44,487 nt of DNA from Nocardioides bruguierae (lineage in GTDB: Bacteria; Actinomycetota; Actinomycetes; Propionibacteriales; Nocardioidaceae), in NCBI RefSeq assembly GCF_023656415.1, contig NZ_JAMOIL010000034.1:1-44487 (forward strand), given 5' to 3'. The notes beneath the pieces are model-generated. The model did not search any database and was not told where the DNA came from. It saw only the letters and a program-made list of their open reading frames with translations. A program made the translations under genes and the position numbers. The stretch's first letter is position 1. Each line of letters opens with the position of its first letter. This document shows positions 1-8,374 of this stretch, piece by piece.

Positions 1-2
1 AC

Positions 3-68
3 ACGAAGGCCTCCTTGGTGGCGGAGCGGTTCCTAGACAGCTCCACTCCACACCCGGGAGGCCTTCGT
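3..68. repeat. 12-bp perfect inverted repeat at left edge, possible IS debris
   Basis: ACGAAGGCCTCC at 3-14 is perfectly repeated in inverse at 57-68, giving a 12-bp stem with a 42-nt loop. No gene is visible between the window start and the first CDS at 189. The sequence from 57 to about 135 reminds me of non-coding tails of actinobacterial insertion sequences, but I cannot confirm this. It could equally be the terminator of a gene lying to the left. Confidence 0.45.
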
Positions 69-188
69 CCACCTACACCTCAGACCGTGTCGTCACACGA
101 TCTCGACCAACGTGCCTGGGCATCACAGCTAGCGTGCCGGGCGACGGGTCATCTCGGGTCCGTCGCTCTCTCGGGAAGAAGGCTCCCC

Positions 189-1448
189 ATGCCCTCAGCA
201 CGCTTCGTCCTGCCCGCACACCGGACCTCACACCGGGCCACACGCCGGGCCACACACCGGGCCACCCTCGCGTTCCTCGGCTCGGCCGCGGCCGCCCTCG
301 GCGTCCTCGCCCCCGTCTCCCCGGTGGCCGTCGCCCCGGCAGCCGCGGACGAGACGCCCTACGTCGTCAGCGTCGGCGACTCCTACATCTCCGGCGAGGC
401 GGGCCGCTGGGCCGGGTCCTCCAACGCCGACTCCGACCGGGCCGACGCCCTGGGCGCCGGCGCCTACCTCGACGCCGGGTCGAGCGAGTCGATCGAGCGC
501 TGCCACCGCTCGTCCTCGGCCGAGATCCACATCGGCACCGCGCCCAGCCTCAACCTCGCCTGCTCGGGCGCGGAGACCTCCACCAGCACCGGCGACCGGT
601 TCAAGCCCGGCCTGGACTTCTACGACGGCGCCGAGGGCCAGGGCCAGGCGCTGGCCCTGCAGGAGTTCGCGAGCAGCCACGACGTCGGCATGGTCGTCGT
701 CTCCATCGGCGGCAACGACGTCGGCTTCGCGGACGTGGTGCAGACCTGCGTCCTGGACTTCCTCTACTCCCCGGGCTGGGCGAAGGACTACTGCCACGAC
801 GACAACAGCGTCGAGGACGCCTTCTCCGCCTCCCACCTGGCCCAGGTGCGGGCGGACGTGGCCGCCGGCCTGACCAACGTCGCCACCGCGATGCGCACCG
901 CCGGCTACTCCGACGACGAGTGGACGCTGCTCCTGCAGACCTACCCCTCGCCCATCCCGCGGGCCGGCGGGTTCCGCTACTCCCAGTCCGGCTACACGCG
1001 CCAGGACACGGGCGGCTGCGGCTTCTGGAACGCCGACGCCGACTGGGCCAACGACACCGCCCTCCCGGCGATCAACAGCACCGTGCTGGGCGGCCTGGCC
1101 GACTCCGGCCTCACCAACACCGCCGTCCTCGACCTCGCCCACACCTTCGACGGCCGCCGGCTGTGCGAGTCCGGCGTGGGCCTCTACGAGGAGGTCGGCC
1201 TCGCGTCGTGGACGTCGCCCGGTGCCGTGGACCGCACCGAGTGGGTCAACCAGATCCGCACGGTGAGCACCATCGGCAGCGGCTCGCCCTACTACGTCCA
1301 GGAGTCGCTGCACCCGAACTACTGGGGCCAGCTCGCCGTCCGCTCCTGCGTGCGGCAGGCGTGGAACGGTGGCGCGCCGCTCGGCGGCACCTGCACCCGT
1401 ACCGGCACGGGGCTCACGGCGGGCGAGCCCGTCATGGCGCTGCGCTGA
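189..1448 (+). CDS. Secreted SGNH/GDSL-family hydrolase
   Basis: A 419-residue exported esterase/lipase-like enzyme. Residues 1 to about 54 form a long signal peptide: an Arg/His/Thr-rich n-region, the hydrophobic core LAFLGSAAAALGVLAP, then an Ala-rich cleavage region. The mature part opens with SGNH block I, VVSVGDSYISGE, with the presumed nucleophile Ser65. Block III is VSIGGNDVGF, and block V near the C-terminus is SLHPNYWGQ with the catalytic His. Several cysteines suggest disulfides, as expected outside the cell. The ATG at 189 is chosen because translation from it starts directly in a signal peptide; the upstream in-frame extension has no such character. The family includes SGNH lipases of streptomycetes. 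The substrate (lipid, polysaccharide acetate or other ester) cannot be told from sequence. Confidence 0.85.
   Translation: MPSARFVLPAHRTSHRATRRATHRATLAFLGSAAAALGVLAPVSPVAVAPAAADETPYVVSVGDSYISGEAGRWAGSSNADSDRADALGAGAYLDAGSSESIERCHRSSSAEIHIGTAPSLNLACSGAETSTSTGDRFKPGLDFYDGAEGQGQALALQEFASSHDVGMVVVSIGGNDVGFADVVQTCVLDFLYSPGWAKDYCHDDNSVEDAFSASHLAQVRADVAAGLTNVATAMRTAGYSDDEWTLLLQTYPSPIPRAGGFRYSQSGYTRQDTGGCGFWNADADWANDTALPAINSTVLGGLADSGLTNTAVLDLAHTFDGRRLCESGVGLYEEVGLASWTSPGAVDRTEWVNQIRTVSTIGSGSPYYVQESLHPNYWGQLAVRSCVRQAWNGGAPLGGTCTRTGTGLTAGEPVMALR
229..264 (+). repeat. Three tandem 12-bp units inside the signal peptide
   Basis: Three in-frame copies of CACACCGGGCCA (the middle one with a single change) encode a repeated HRAT-like tetrapeptide in the n-region of the secreted hydrolase. 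Unit changes would lengthen or shorten the n-region by four residues without a frameshift. Confidence 0.8.
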
Positions 1449-1494
1449 GTCGGGCATGATCCCCGGCAGCAGCCCCGAGCAGAAGGAGCACCCC

Positions 1495-2064
1495 GTGCGT
1501 CCGATCGTCGTCACCACCATGCTCACCCTCGACGGAGTCATGGAGGCCCCCGGCGGCGGGGACCACCCGCACGCCGGGTGGACCTTCACCGACATCGCGT
1601 TCGACCCCGCCGCCTACGAGCTCAAGGGCAGGGAGCAGGAGGAGGCCACGGCGATGCTGCTGGGCCGGGTCTCCTACCAGGAGTTCGCCCCGGTCTGGCC
1701 GTCCATGACCGAGGAGTTCCCCCGCTACAACGCGATGCCGAAGCACGTCGTCTCCTCCACGCTGGCCGAGGACGACCTCGTCGACGGCTGGGGCGAGACC
1801 ACGATCCTGCGCGGCCTGGAGGACGTCGCGGCGCTGAGGGAGACCGAGGGTGGGCCGATCCTCGTCCACGGCTCCGGCACGCTCGCCCGGGGCCTGGCCG
1901 CGGCCGGCCTCGTGGACCGCTACCACCTGCTCACGTTCCCCGTGGTGCTCGGCTCCGGCAAGAAGCTGTTCGCCGACGACGGACCCCGCACCCTGCTGCG
2001 CCCCGTCGAGACCGCCTCCTACCCCAACGGCATCACCATGGGCGTCTGGGACGTCGTCCGCTGA
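1495..2064 (+). CDS. Dihydrofolate reductase-family protein (RibD C-terminal domain)
   Basis: A 189-residue protein of the RibD_C/DHFR-like fold, starting VRPIVVTTMLTLDGVMEAP. This opening matches the first strand and the TLDG turn of small actinobacterial reductases annotated as dihydrofolate reductase family. The late motif ILVHGSGTLARGL is the usual NADPH-binding GSG segment. The GTG start at 1495 is supported by AAGGAG at 1483-1488, six bases upstream. It lies 46 bp after the SGNH hydrolase in the same direction and may be read through from it. These proteins are probably NADPH-dependent reductases of unknown substrate; true folate reduction should not be assumed. Confidence 0.85.
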   Translation: MRPIVVTTMLTLDGVMEAPGGGDHPHAGWTFTDIAFDPAAYELKGREQEEATAMLLGRVSYQEFAPVWPSMTEEFPRYNAMPKHVVSSTLAEDDLVDGWGETTILRGLEDVAALRETEGGPILVHGSGTLARGLAAAGLVDRYHLLTFPVVLGSGKKLFADDGPRTLLRPVETASYPNGITMGVWDVVR

Positions 2065-2077
2065 CCCTCCCCGAACG

Positions 2078-2144
2078 CCGATAGTGCGCGACGACAAGCA
2101 CCGGTTCTGGCAGCTGGAGCAGCCAGAACGTCGCGCACTATCGG
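2078..2144. terminator. Long composite palindrome between convergent genes
   Basis: The outer arms CCGATAGTGCGCGAC (2078-2092) and its exact complement (2130-2144) enclose inner arms GTTCTGGC (2104-2111) and GCCAGAAC (2122-2129). On the right, inner and outer arms are continuous (23 nt). On the left they are split by 11 extra bases at 2093-2103. It sits 14 bp after the reductase stop and 13 bp from the stop of the convergent gene, so a bidirectional terminator role is likely, though there is no T-run. Confidence 0.75.
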
Positions 2145-2156
2145 CCGAGCGGAGGG

Positions 2157-2546
2157 TCAGGACGCCCGGTCACGGGGCAGCGGGAGCGGCGCGACCCCGC
2201 CGAGGCCACGGCGGTAGCGCAGGTGCTCGGCGAACGCGTCGAGCACCGTGTAGAGCGCCTTGCGCGCCTGCCAGGTGACGATCCCGTCGCGCTGGCCCCA
2301 GGACTCGCCGAAGGAGACCCAGACCGGCACCCAGGTCGCGGCGCAGTCCCAGCGACCCTGCTGGGCCTCCACGAGCCGGCGCCGCACCTGGAACGCCTGG
2401 CGGGGGCCGTCCACGCAGATCGGGGCCGTCGCGACCGGCCAGACCCACAGGTCGTGCGCCACGAGGGCGAGCTCCAGCTCGGCCAGACGGCCCGGCTCGA
2501 CCAGGACCGTGGCGACGTTCTCGTGCGGCGCCCGCCTCATGCCCAT
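2157..2546 (-). CDS. Conserved-looking hypothetical protein
   Basis: A 129-residue soluble protein that I do not recognise. It is rich in Trp and Val in the middle (DLWVWPV, WVPVWVSFGESWGQ) and ends in a charged helical part, ALYTVLDAFAEHLRYRR. No signal peptide, membrane segment or metal motif is visible. Two in-frame ATGs lie close together (2546 and 2540). The first is preferred because a GAGGA stretch lies about ten bases upstream. Codon use fits the neighbours, so it is probably a real gene. It converges on the reductase across the palindrome at 2078-2144. Confidence 0.6.
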   Translation of the reverse strand: MGMRRAPHENVATVLVEPGRLAELELALVAHDLWVWPVATAPICVDGPRQAFQVRRRLVEAQQGRWDCAATWVPVWVSFGESWGQRDGIVTWQARKALYTVLDAFAEHLRYRRGLGGVAPLPLPRDRAS

Positions 2547-2639
2547 GCACGGTAGTCCTCGGCGCCGAGCGGCGTCACCGGTCGAGACCACCGACGGCGC
2601 GCCGGGCCGTGCACGGTGGCACGAGGGTGTCCCAGGTCA

Positions 2640-2645
2640 TACGCT
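2640..2645 (+). promoter_or_regulatory. -10 element TACGCT, leaderless start of lacI-type gene
   Basis: TACGCT is followed by seven bases and then the ATG at 2653, placing the expected transcript start on or next to the start codon. No convincing -35 is visible. Confidence 0.55.
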
Positions 2646-2652
2646 CCGAGAG

Positions 2653-3726
2653 ATGAACGGCTCCCCCCAGCCGGGCTCGCACCTCTCCACCCCGGCGAAC
2701 ATGGCCGACGTCGCGCGCGAGGCAGGCGTCTCCATCGCCACGGTGTCCCGCGCCCTGCGCGGCCGTCCGGGCGTCGGAGAGGCCACCCGCACCCGCGTCC
2801 AGGCCGTCGCCGAGCGGCTCTCCTACGTCATCTCCCCCGAGGCCTCGCACCTCTCCCGCGGCGAGACCGGTCGCGTCGCGGTCGTGGTGCCGCTCCTCCA
2901 GCCGTGGTTCTACGCCACGCTCGTCAGCGCCCTGGTCGGCCACCTGCGCGAGGCCGGCCTCGACACCCTGATCTACCAGGTGGACGGGGCGCAGGAGCGT
3001 GGCCGCTTCCTCGCCGAGCTCCCGGCCCGCCGCAAGGTGGACGCCGTCGTCCTCGCCGCCCTGCCGCTCACCCCCGACCAGCGCGACCGGCTCGACCTGC
3101 TCGGCGTGCGCGTCGTGGTGGCCGGCGGCCGGCTGCGGGACCTGCCGCACGTCCGGGTCGACGACCTCGCCGTGGCCCACACGGCGGTCGACCACCTCGT
3201 CGGGCTCGGCCACCGCCGCATCGCCATGGTCCGCACCTCCGACACCGACGAGACCCCGTGGGAGGCCGACCTCCAGCGCGCCCGCGGCTGGCGGGAGCGG
3301 ATGGACCACCACGGGCTGGGGCCGGTCGAGGAGCTCCTGGTCACCGAGGAGCTGGGCCCGCGGGCCGGCGCCCGGGCCCTCGACCGCCTGCTGGCCCTCC
3401 CGGACCCGCCCACGGCCGTCTTCGCCTACTCCGACGAGCTGGCGGCGGCCGTCGCGGTCCGCGCCCACGAGCGCGGCCTGCGGGTGCCGGAGGACCTCTC
3501 GGTGATGGGCGTGGACGGTCACCCCGTCGCGGACCTGCTGAACCTGACCACCGTCGACCAGCACGTGGCCGAGCAGGCCGCCGAGACCGCCGCCACCGTG
3601 ATCGCGCTGGTGCGCAGCCGGGCCGCCGACCTCCCGGGCGGCGTGGACCCGGTGGCCCACCGGCACGACGTGGTGCTCGACCACACGCTCGTGGTGCGGG
3701 CCAGCACCGCACCGCCGTCCGCGTAG
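2653..3726 (+). CDS. LacI/GalR-family transcriptional regulator
   Basis: A 357-residue repressor. Residues 17-62 are the LacI helix-turn-helix and hinge: MADVAREAGVSIATVSRAL followed by the segment around RGRPGVGEATRTRV. The rest is a periplasmic-binding-protein-like effector domain, beginning GRVAVVVPLLQPWFYATL and including the subdomain motif GHRRIAMV and the late PEDLSVMGVDGH. The hinge helix SHLSRG lacks the usual canonical LA pair. No transporter or sugar operon is adjacent, so the effector is unknown. The ATG at 2653 sits seven bases after a -10 hexamer, so the mRNA may be leaderless. An internal ATG at 2701 (Met17) directly precedes the HTH and is an alternative start. Confidence 0.9.
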   Translation: MNGSPQPGSHLSTPANMADVAREAGVSIATVSRALRGRPGVGEATRTRVQAVAERLSYVISPEASHLSRGETGRVAVVVPLLQPWFYATLVSALVGHLREAGLDTLIYQVDGAQERGRFLAELPARRKVDAVVLAALPLTPDQRDRLDLLGVRVVVAGGRLRDLPHVRVDDLAVAHTAVDHLVGLGHRRIAMVRTSDTDETPWEADLQRARGWRERMDHHGLGPVEELLVTEELGPRAGARALDRLLALPDPPTAVFAYSDELAAAVAVRAHERGLRVPEDLSVMGVDGHPVADLLNLTTVDQHVAEQAAETAATVIALVRSRAADLPGGVDPVAHRHDVVLDHTLVVRASTAPPSA

Positions 3727-4122
3727 GCAAAATCCTCCGGCCGGCGCTCAGGTGCCCGTCGCGGACGCCGAACGGACCGGTGCACCCCGGAGACGTACCC
3801 GAGAGCGTCTCCGGGGAGCACCGACCCCGGCAGCGACCCCGCCCTCCCCGGCTGCTCGCTGCCAGGTCCCGTCGACTGTCCCCCCTGCCTGGCCAGGCAC
3901 CACCGGCGCTCCGGTGCCCGGCCAGGAGCGGTTCGACGGGACGGACCGCGGGTCGCGCCCCCACACCCGGGCTCACGGGCGGGGTGCGACCCGCGGCCTC
4001 CGGGCTCGCGTCCACGGTGCACGCGCGTGCCGCTCGCGCGGCCGGCGTCGTGAGCGGCACAATGCACGTCATCCCCGACCGGACGCCTGTCGCTCGGGGC
4101 CGAGAGACGAGGAGTCCCGGAC
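3727..4122. other. Gene-free 396-bp stretch with three strong stem-loops
   Basis: No supported gene lies here. Three inverted repeats follow one another. 3785-3795/3806-3816 has 11 perfect pairs and a 10-nt loop. 3888-3901/3913-3926 has 13 of 14 pairs and an 11-nt loop. 3946-3961/3981-3996 has 15 of 16 pairs and a 19-nt loop. The first may end the LacI transcript. Together they may form a structured leader of the hybrid kinase starting at 4123, whose ribosome site GAGGAG is at 4109-4114. I recognise no known riboswitch. Confidence 0.6.
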
Positions 4123-6648
4123 GTGGCGGAGCAGCGCCCCGAGGAGGCAACCGACCTCCCCGTGCGGCTCCTGCGCGCGCTCGCCCCCTGCGACTCCCTG
4201 ACCGAGGCGCTGGCCGCGCTGCGTGCCGTGCTCGTGCCGGGCAGCGGCTGGCAGGTCGTGGGCGCCTACCGCGACCCCGGCCCGGCGCTGCCCCTGGCCC
4301 GGGTGCCCGACCCCACCGCCACGCTGGTGCCGGACCCGGTGCTGGCCGAGCGGGCCCGCACCGACGGCGCGCCCGTGCTGACCGTGCTGCCCGGCCCCAC
4401 CGCCGGCCTCGCGGTCGTCGGCGTGCCCGTCCCGCACCTCGGCGGCCCCGGTGTCGCGGCCGTCGTGGAGCTGCTGGTGGACCACTACCCGGTGCCGCTC
4501 TCCGACCCCGTGCTCGCCGAGGTGGTGCCGGCCCTGGCCGCCGTGGCTGCGCGGGAGGAGCGGATCACCGCCCTGGGCGCGGCCCGCGAGGCCGCCGAGC
4601 AGGCCAGCGTGGCGACGTCGCAGTTCCTGGCCACGATGAGCCACGAGATCCGCACCCCGATGAACGGCGTGATCGGGCTCAACGAGCTGCTGCTGCGCAC
4701 CGACCTCGACGACCACCAGACGCGGCTGGCCCGCGGGGTGGAGCAGGCCGGGCTGGGCCTGCTGGCGATCCTCAACGACGTGCTCGACCTGTCCAAGATC
4801 GAGGCCGGCGCGCTGGAGCTGGAGCAGGTCGACTTCGACGTCCGCTCCGTCTTCGAGCAGTCGGCCGCGGTGCTCGCCGGGCCGGCCCACGAGAAGGGCC
4901 TGCGCCTGGTGGTGGCCTGCCACCCCGAGGTGCCCGCCTACCTGTGCGGTGACCCGACCCGGCTCGGTCAGGTGCTCACCAACCTCGGCGCCAACGCGGT
5001 GAAGTTCACCGAGCAGGGCGAGGTCGTCGTCGAGGCGCGCACCACGGCCCGCACCGACGGACGGGTCGACCTGCACGTCAGCGTGCGCGACACCGGCGTG
5101 GGGATCGCCCCGGAGGCGCAGGCCTCGCTCTTCGACGCCTTCACCCAGGCCGAGCTCGCCACCACCCGGCACCACGGCGGCACGGGCCTCGGCCTCGCGA
5201 TCTGCCGCCAGCTGGTGGGCGCCATGGGTGGGCGCATCGACGTGACCAGCGCGCCGGGGCGCGGCTCGCGGTTCGCCTTCACCGCCGTCCTGCGCGCGGC
5301 CACGAGCGCGCCGGCGCCCGAGCCGTCCGCCCTGGACGGCCTGGCCGGCCTGCGGGCCCTCGTCGTCGACGAGCACGCCACCCACCGCTACGTCCTCACC
5401 GAGCAGCTCACCGCCTGGGGCGTGGAGGCCACCGGTGTGGCCTCGCCCGCCGAGGCCCTCGACGTGCTCGAGCGCGCCCACCGGGCCGGCGCCCCCTTCG
5501 GCGTCGCGCTCCTCGCCATGGCGCTGCCGGGCGGTACCGGCATCGAGCTGGCCCGCCGCGTCCGCGCCACCGAGGACGCCCCGCCGGTGCTGCTGATGAC
5601 CGCCGACCAGGGCGTCGGCTCCCGCGAGGCCCGGGACGCCGGCGTGCTGGTCACCCTCGCCACGCCGCTGCGCCACCTCGAGCTGCGCACCGCGCTCGCC
5701 CGGGCCGCCGGGCACGAGCACGAGGCGCCCACGCGGCGGCCCGCCCGGATGCTCGCCCCGGCGGGCACCATCCGCGTGCTCGTCGCCGAGGACAACCCGG
5801 TGAACCAGCTGGTCGCGACCGGCCTCCTGGAGTCCCTGGGCGTCACCGTCGAGGTGGCGGACGACGGCGACGCGGCCGTGGCCGCGCTGGGCAGCCAGCC
5901 GCGCGCCGACCTCGTGCTCATGGACTGCCGGATGCCGGGCACGGACGGCTTCGAGGCGACCCGGGCGGTCCGCGCCCGCGAGCGCGCCGCCGGCCTGCCC
6001 CGGGTGCCGATCGTGGCCATGACCGCCTCCGCGCTCGACGGCGAGCGCGAGCGCTGCCTGGCCGCCGGCATGGACGGCTTCCTCACCAAGCCCGTCGACC
6101 CGGCCGAGCTCGAGGAGGCACTGCGGCGGTGGGTGCCCGCCGGCGGTGCCGCGGCCGCCCCCGCCCCCGGGACGGCCACCGCGACGGCCACCGGGACGGC
6201 TCCCGAGACTGCTCCCGAGACTGCTCCCGAGGCCGCCCCCCGAGGCGAGTGGCTCGAGCAGGCGGAGGAGAGCCCGGAGCCCCAGGAGGCCGCGGCCCCG
6301 CACGACCCCGTGGTCGACCAGGACCGCCGCGCGGTGCTGGCGGAGCTGGTCAAGGACGGCGAGAGCTTCTTCGACCGCACGGCCCGCTCCTTCGCCGGCC
6401 GGATCGACGGCCAGGTCGCCGCCGTGCGCGAGGCGGTCGAGGCCGGCGACACCCACGCCACCTTCACCCGCACCCACCTCATCAAGGGCAGCGCCCTCAA
6501 CCTCGGGCTGCCGCGGCTGGCCCGCACCGCGGCCGCGCTGGAGCGCTACGCCGCCGACGGCGGCACCGAGGACGCCGAGCGGCTGCTCGCCGCCGTCGAG
6601 GCCGAGTGCGCGCTGGCCCTGGCCGAGCTGCGCCGCCTCGTCGGCTGA
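4123..6648 (+). CDS. Cytoplasmic hybrid sensor histidine kinase with two receivers and an Hpt domain
   Basis: An 841-residue multistep phosphorelay protein with no membrane segment. Order: N-terminal sensory region, GAF-like by position (about 15-145), a short coiled coil, and HisKA with phospho-His174 in ATMSHEIRTPMNG. The ATPase follows (N box LTNLGANAVKFT with Asn291, then DTGVGI and GGTGLGLAI). REC1 starts near 410, REC2 near 548, and an Hpt domain sits at the C-terminus with His785 in THLIKGS. REC2 has a normal acceptor, Asp601, in LVLMDCRMPG. In REC1 the matching position is Ala465 (LLAMALPGG), so REC1 is probably a non-phosphorylated pseudo-receiver. A repetitive Ala/Pro/Thr linker separates REC2 from Hpt. 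The GTG start has GAGGAG eight bases upstream. No response regulator is adjacent; the output partner is unknown. Confidence 0.92.
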   Translation: MAEQRPEEATDLPVRLLRALAPCDSLTEALAALRAVLVPGSGWQVVGAYRDPGPALPLARVPDPTATLVPDPVLAERARTDGAPVLTVLPGPTAGLAVVGVPVPHLGGPGVAAVVELLVDHYPVPLSDPVLAEVVPALAAVAAREERITALGAAREAAEQASVATSQFLATMSHEIRTPMNGVIGLNELLLRTDLDDHQTRLARGVEQAGLGLLAILNDVLDLSKIEAGALELEQVDFDVRSVFEQSAAVLAGPAHEKGLRLVVACHPEVPAYLCGDPTRLGQVLTNLGANAVKFTEQGEVVVEARTTARTDGRVDLHVSVRDTGVGIAPEAQASLFDAFTQAELATTRHHGGTGLGLAICRQLVGAMGGRIDVTSAPGRGSRFAFTAVLRAATSAPAPEPSALDGLAGLRALVVDEHATHRYVLTEQLTAWGVEATGVASPAEALDVLERAHRAGAPFGVALLAMALPGGTGIELARRVRATEDAPPVLLMTADQGVGSREARDAGVLVTLATPLRHLELRTALARAAGHEHEAPTRRPARMLAPAGTIRVLVAEDNPVNQLVATGLLESLGVTVEVADDGDAAVAALGSQPRADLVLMDCRMPGTDGFEATRAVRARERAAGLPRVPIVAMTASALDGERERCLAAGMDGFLTKPVDPAELEEALRRWVPAGGAAAAPAPGTATATATGTAPETAPETAPEAAPRGEWLEQAEESPEPQEAAAPHDPVVDQDRRAVLAELVKDGESFFDRTARSFAGRIDGQVAAVREAVEAGDTHATFTRTHLIKGSALNLGLPRLARTAAALERYAADGGTEDAERLLAAVEAECALALAELRRLVG

Positions 6649-6709
6649 GCACCGGTTCCCCCGACATCCGGGGTGGTGGACCCGCCCCGTCCGTGATGAG
6701 GTGTGCGCG

Positions 6710-8161
6710 ATGAGCAGCAGCCCCACGGCCGCCGACCCGCTGGGTGCGTCGTTCGCGCAGACCGCCCGCCGTCGTCCCGTCGCCGTCGTGAGCCCGGACG
6801 CCGTGCAGGTGCGGCTGGCCGAGGCGTCCGGCCCCGAGACCGTCGAGCACGCGCTGCCCCAAGAGGTCGCGTGCACGGCCGTGCAGGTCGCACTGCCCGC
6901 CTGGGGGCGCGGCCGCGTCGACCTGGAGCTGGCCTCGGGCGACGGCGCCGTGCGCCTGGTCGGGGTCGTCGAGGACGGCCGCTGCCGGCTGGAGGTGACC
7001 GGCCCGGGCGGTACCACCACCCACGCCAGCCGCCGGGGCGGGGACGCCGGCTCGCCGGTCGCTCTGGCGCTCACGCTCACCGGCACGCAGGTGACCCTCC
7101 TGACCCGGGGCGGCACCGGCGAGGACTGGACCGGCCGCGCCCGGGTCGACCTGCGCGAGCTCGGGCGCAGCGTGCCGGGCGGCGCCCGGCTCGTCCGGGA
7201 CCCGGCCTGGCTGGCCGCCCTGGTGCTGCGCCACCGCGGCGACGTGCGCGACCTGCTCGCCGGGCGCTTCGGTCAGCTGGGCCTGCGCGACCTGCGGCTG
7301 GTCACCACCGCGGCCGGCGACGCCTGGACCGACCCGGCACAGCCGGGCGCACGGTGGTTCACCGCCACCTCGGCGGGTCCCGGCTTCTTCGCCACCGCCC
7401 ACACCTCGGTGTGGCGCCTGGACCTCGAGGACCTGCGGCTGACGCACACCGGGGACCTGTTCTTCGTGCGCGAGGGACGGCAGGACCCGGCGACCGGCGG
7501 GCCCGGCGTCTACGGCGACCACGCCACCCACCTGGTCCGCGACGGCGGCTCCTGGCTGGTGACCACCTCGACCTGGGGCGACTTCGACCCCGACGAGAAG
7601 GACGCCCGGGTCGGCGTGGTGCTCGCCCGCACCGAGGCGGACGTGACGTCCGGCCTGCACGTGCTGGCGGCGCGACCGCTGGCGCTGCCCACCGACGGGC
7701 TGCGCTCGGTGGCGGTGTGGGACAGCCACCTCGTGCGCGAGGACGACGGGACCTGGCTCGTCGGCTACGTCAGCGCACGGAAGTTCTTCGAGTTCTGCCC
7801 GGTAGTGGCGCAGGGTCCGTCGCTCGACGACCTGAGCCTGCGCGCGGCAGCCACCGACCGGCGGGCCACGGAGGGCACGACGCTGCTGCGCACGGCGTCG
7901 GGCTGGCGCGTGCTGGCCAGCGACGGGCGCGACAACCCGCGGGGCCTGCGCGAGCGCTACCCCGTGTGGGACCTGGACCTGACCGAGGTCGGCACGCTGG
8001 ACGCGCCGTACCCCACGAACCTGCCGTGGCCGACCCTCGTGCCGGACGAGGACGGTGGCTGGCTGGTCGTCACGTTCAACGGCACGCCGGCGGGCGGGCG
8101 CGTGCTCGGGTACGGCACCCACGGAGAGGTGCTCGTCCTGAGCACGCGTCCGACACGCTGA
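6710..8161 (+). CDS. Beta-propeller, glycosyl hydrolase-like protein
   Basis: A 483-residue protein without signal peptide or membrane segments. The C-terminal 250 residues have recurrent propeller-blade motifs: GVYGDHATHLVRDGGSWL, VAVWDSHLVREDDGTWLVG and LPWPTLVPDEDGGW. Each combines an Asp-His or Asp-Ser-His segment with a Gly-Trp-Leu strand, as in five-bladed propellers of GH43/GH32/GH117-like enzymes. The N-terminal 200 residues are beta-rich and unassigned. Family membership is inferred from pattern only and the catalytic acids are not certain. The ATG at 6710 has TGAGG eight bases upstream. It lies 61 bp after the hybrid kinase and may share its transcript. Confidence 0.65.
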   Translation: MSSSPTAADPLGASFAQTARRRPVAVVSPDAVQVRLAEASGPETVEHALPQEVACTAVQVALPAWGRGRVDLELASGDGAVRLVGVVEDGRCRLEVTGPGGTTTHASRRGGDAGSPVALALTLTGTQVTLLTRGGTGEDWTGRARVDLRELGRSVPGGARLVRDPAWLAALVLRHRGDVRDLLAGRFGQLGLRDLRLVTTAAGDAWTDPAQPGARWFTATSAGPGFFATAHTSVWRLDLEDLRLTHTGDLFFVREGRQDPATGGPGVYGDHATHLVRDGGSWLVTTSTWGDFDPDEKDARVGVVLARTEADVTSGLHVLAARPLALPTDGLRSVAVWDSHLVREDDGTWLVGYVSARKFFEFCPVVAQGPSLDDLSLRAAATDRRATEGTTLLRTASGWRVLASDGRDNPRGLRERYPVWDLDLTEVGTLDAPYPTNLPWPTLVPDEDGGWLVVTFNGTPAGGRVLGYGTHGEVLVLSTRPTR

Positions 8162-8194
8162 GCGTCGGGACGCCGGGTCGGGACTGACGCAGGG

Positions 8195-8374
8195 TCAGTC
8201 GCGACCGGAGGGGCCCGAGTAGTCCCAGTCGTCCGAGTCGTCCTCGACCTCCGCGCCCGACTCTTCTCCACCATGGAGCTCTCGGGCGAGAGCATCGAAG
8301 TCCGTCTCGTGGCTCCGGTACTTCAGGTCGCGAGCGACCTTCGTCTGCTTTGCCTTTGCACGGCCGCGGCCCAT
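8195..8374 (-). CDS. DUF3073 small acidic/basic protein
   Basis: A 59-residue protein starting MGRGRAKAKQTKVARDLKYR, with the acidic tail EVEDDSDDWDYSG. The basic Gly-Arg-rich start followed by SHETDFDALARELHG is characteristic of DUF3073, an actinobacterial family of unknown function. I recall that Streptomyces places a member beside purM and purF, and the same arrangement is seen here, which supports the call. The ATG at 8374 is the only sensible start; an AGGGGG run lies about nine bases upstream. The charge split (basic head, acidic tail) suggests binding to nucleic acid or a basic protein, but this is inference. Confidence 0.9.
   Translation of the reverse strand: MGRGRAKAKQTKVARDLKYRSHETDFDALARELHGGEESGAEVEDDSDDWDYSGPSGRD

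Noticed and set aside
4069..7116. Open reading frame of about 1,000 codons on the minus strand
   Set aside because: It lies antisense to the hybrid kinase and propeller genes, has low-complexity Arg/Gly/Ala-rich translation and no domain. In such GC-rich DNA, stop-free antisense frames are expected.
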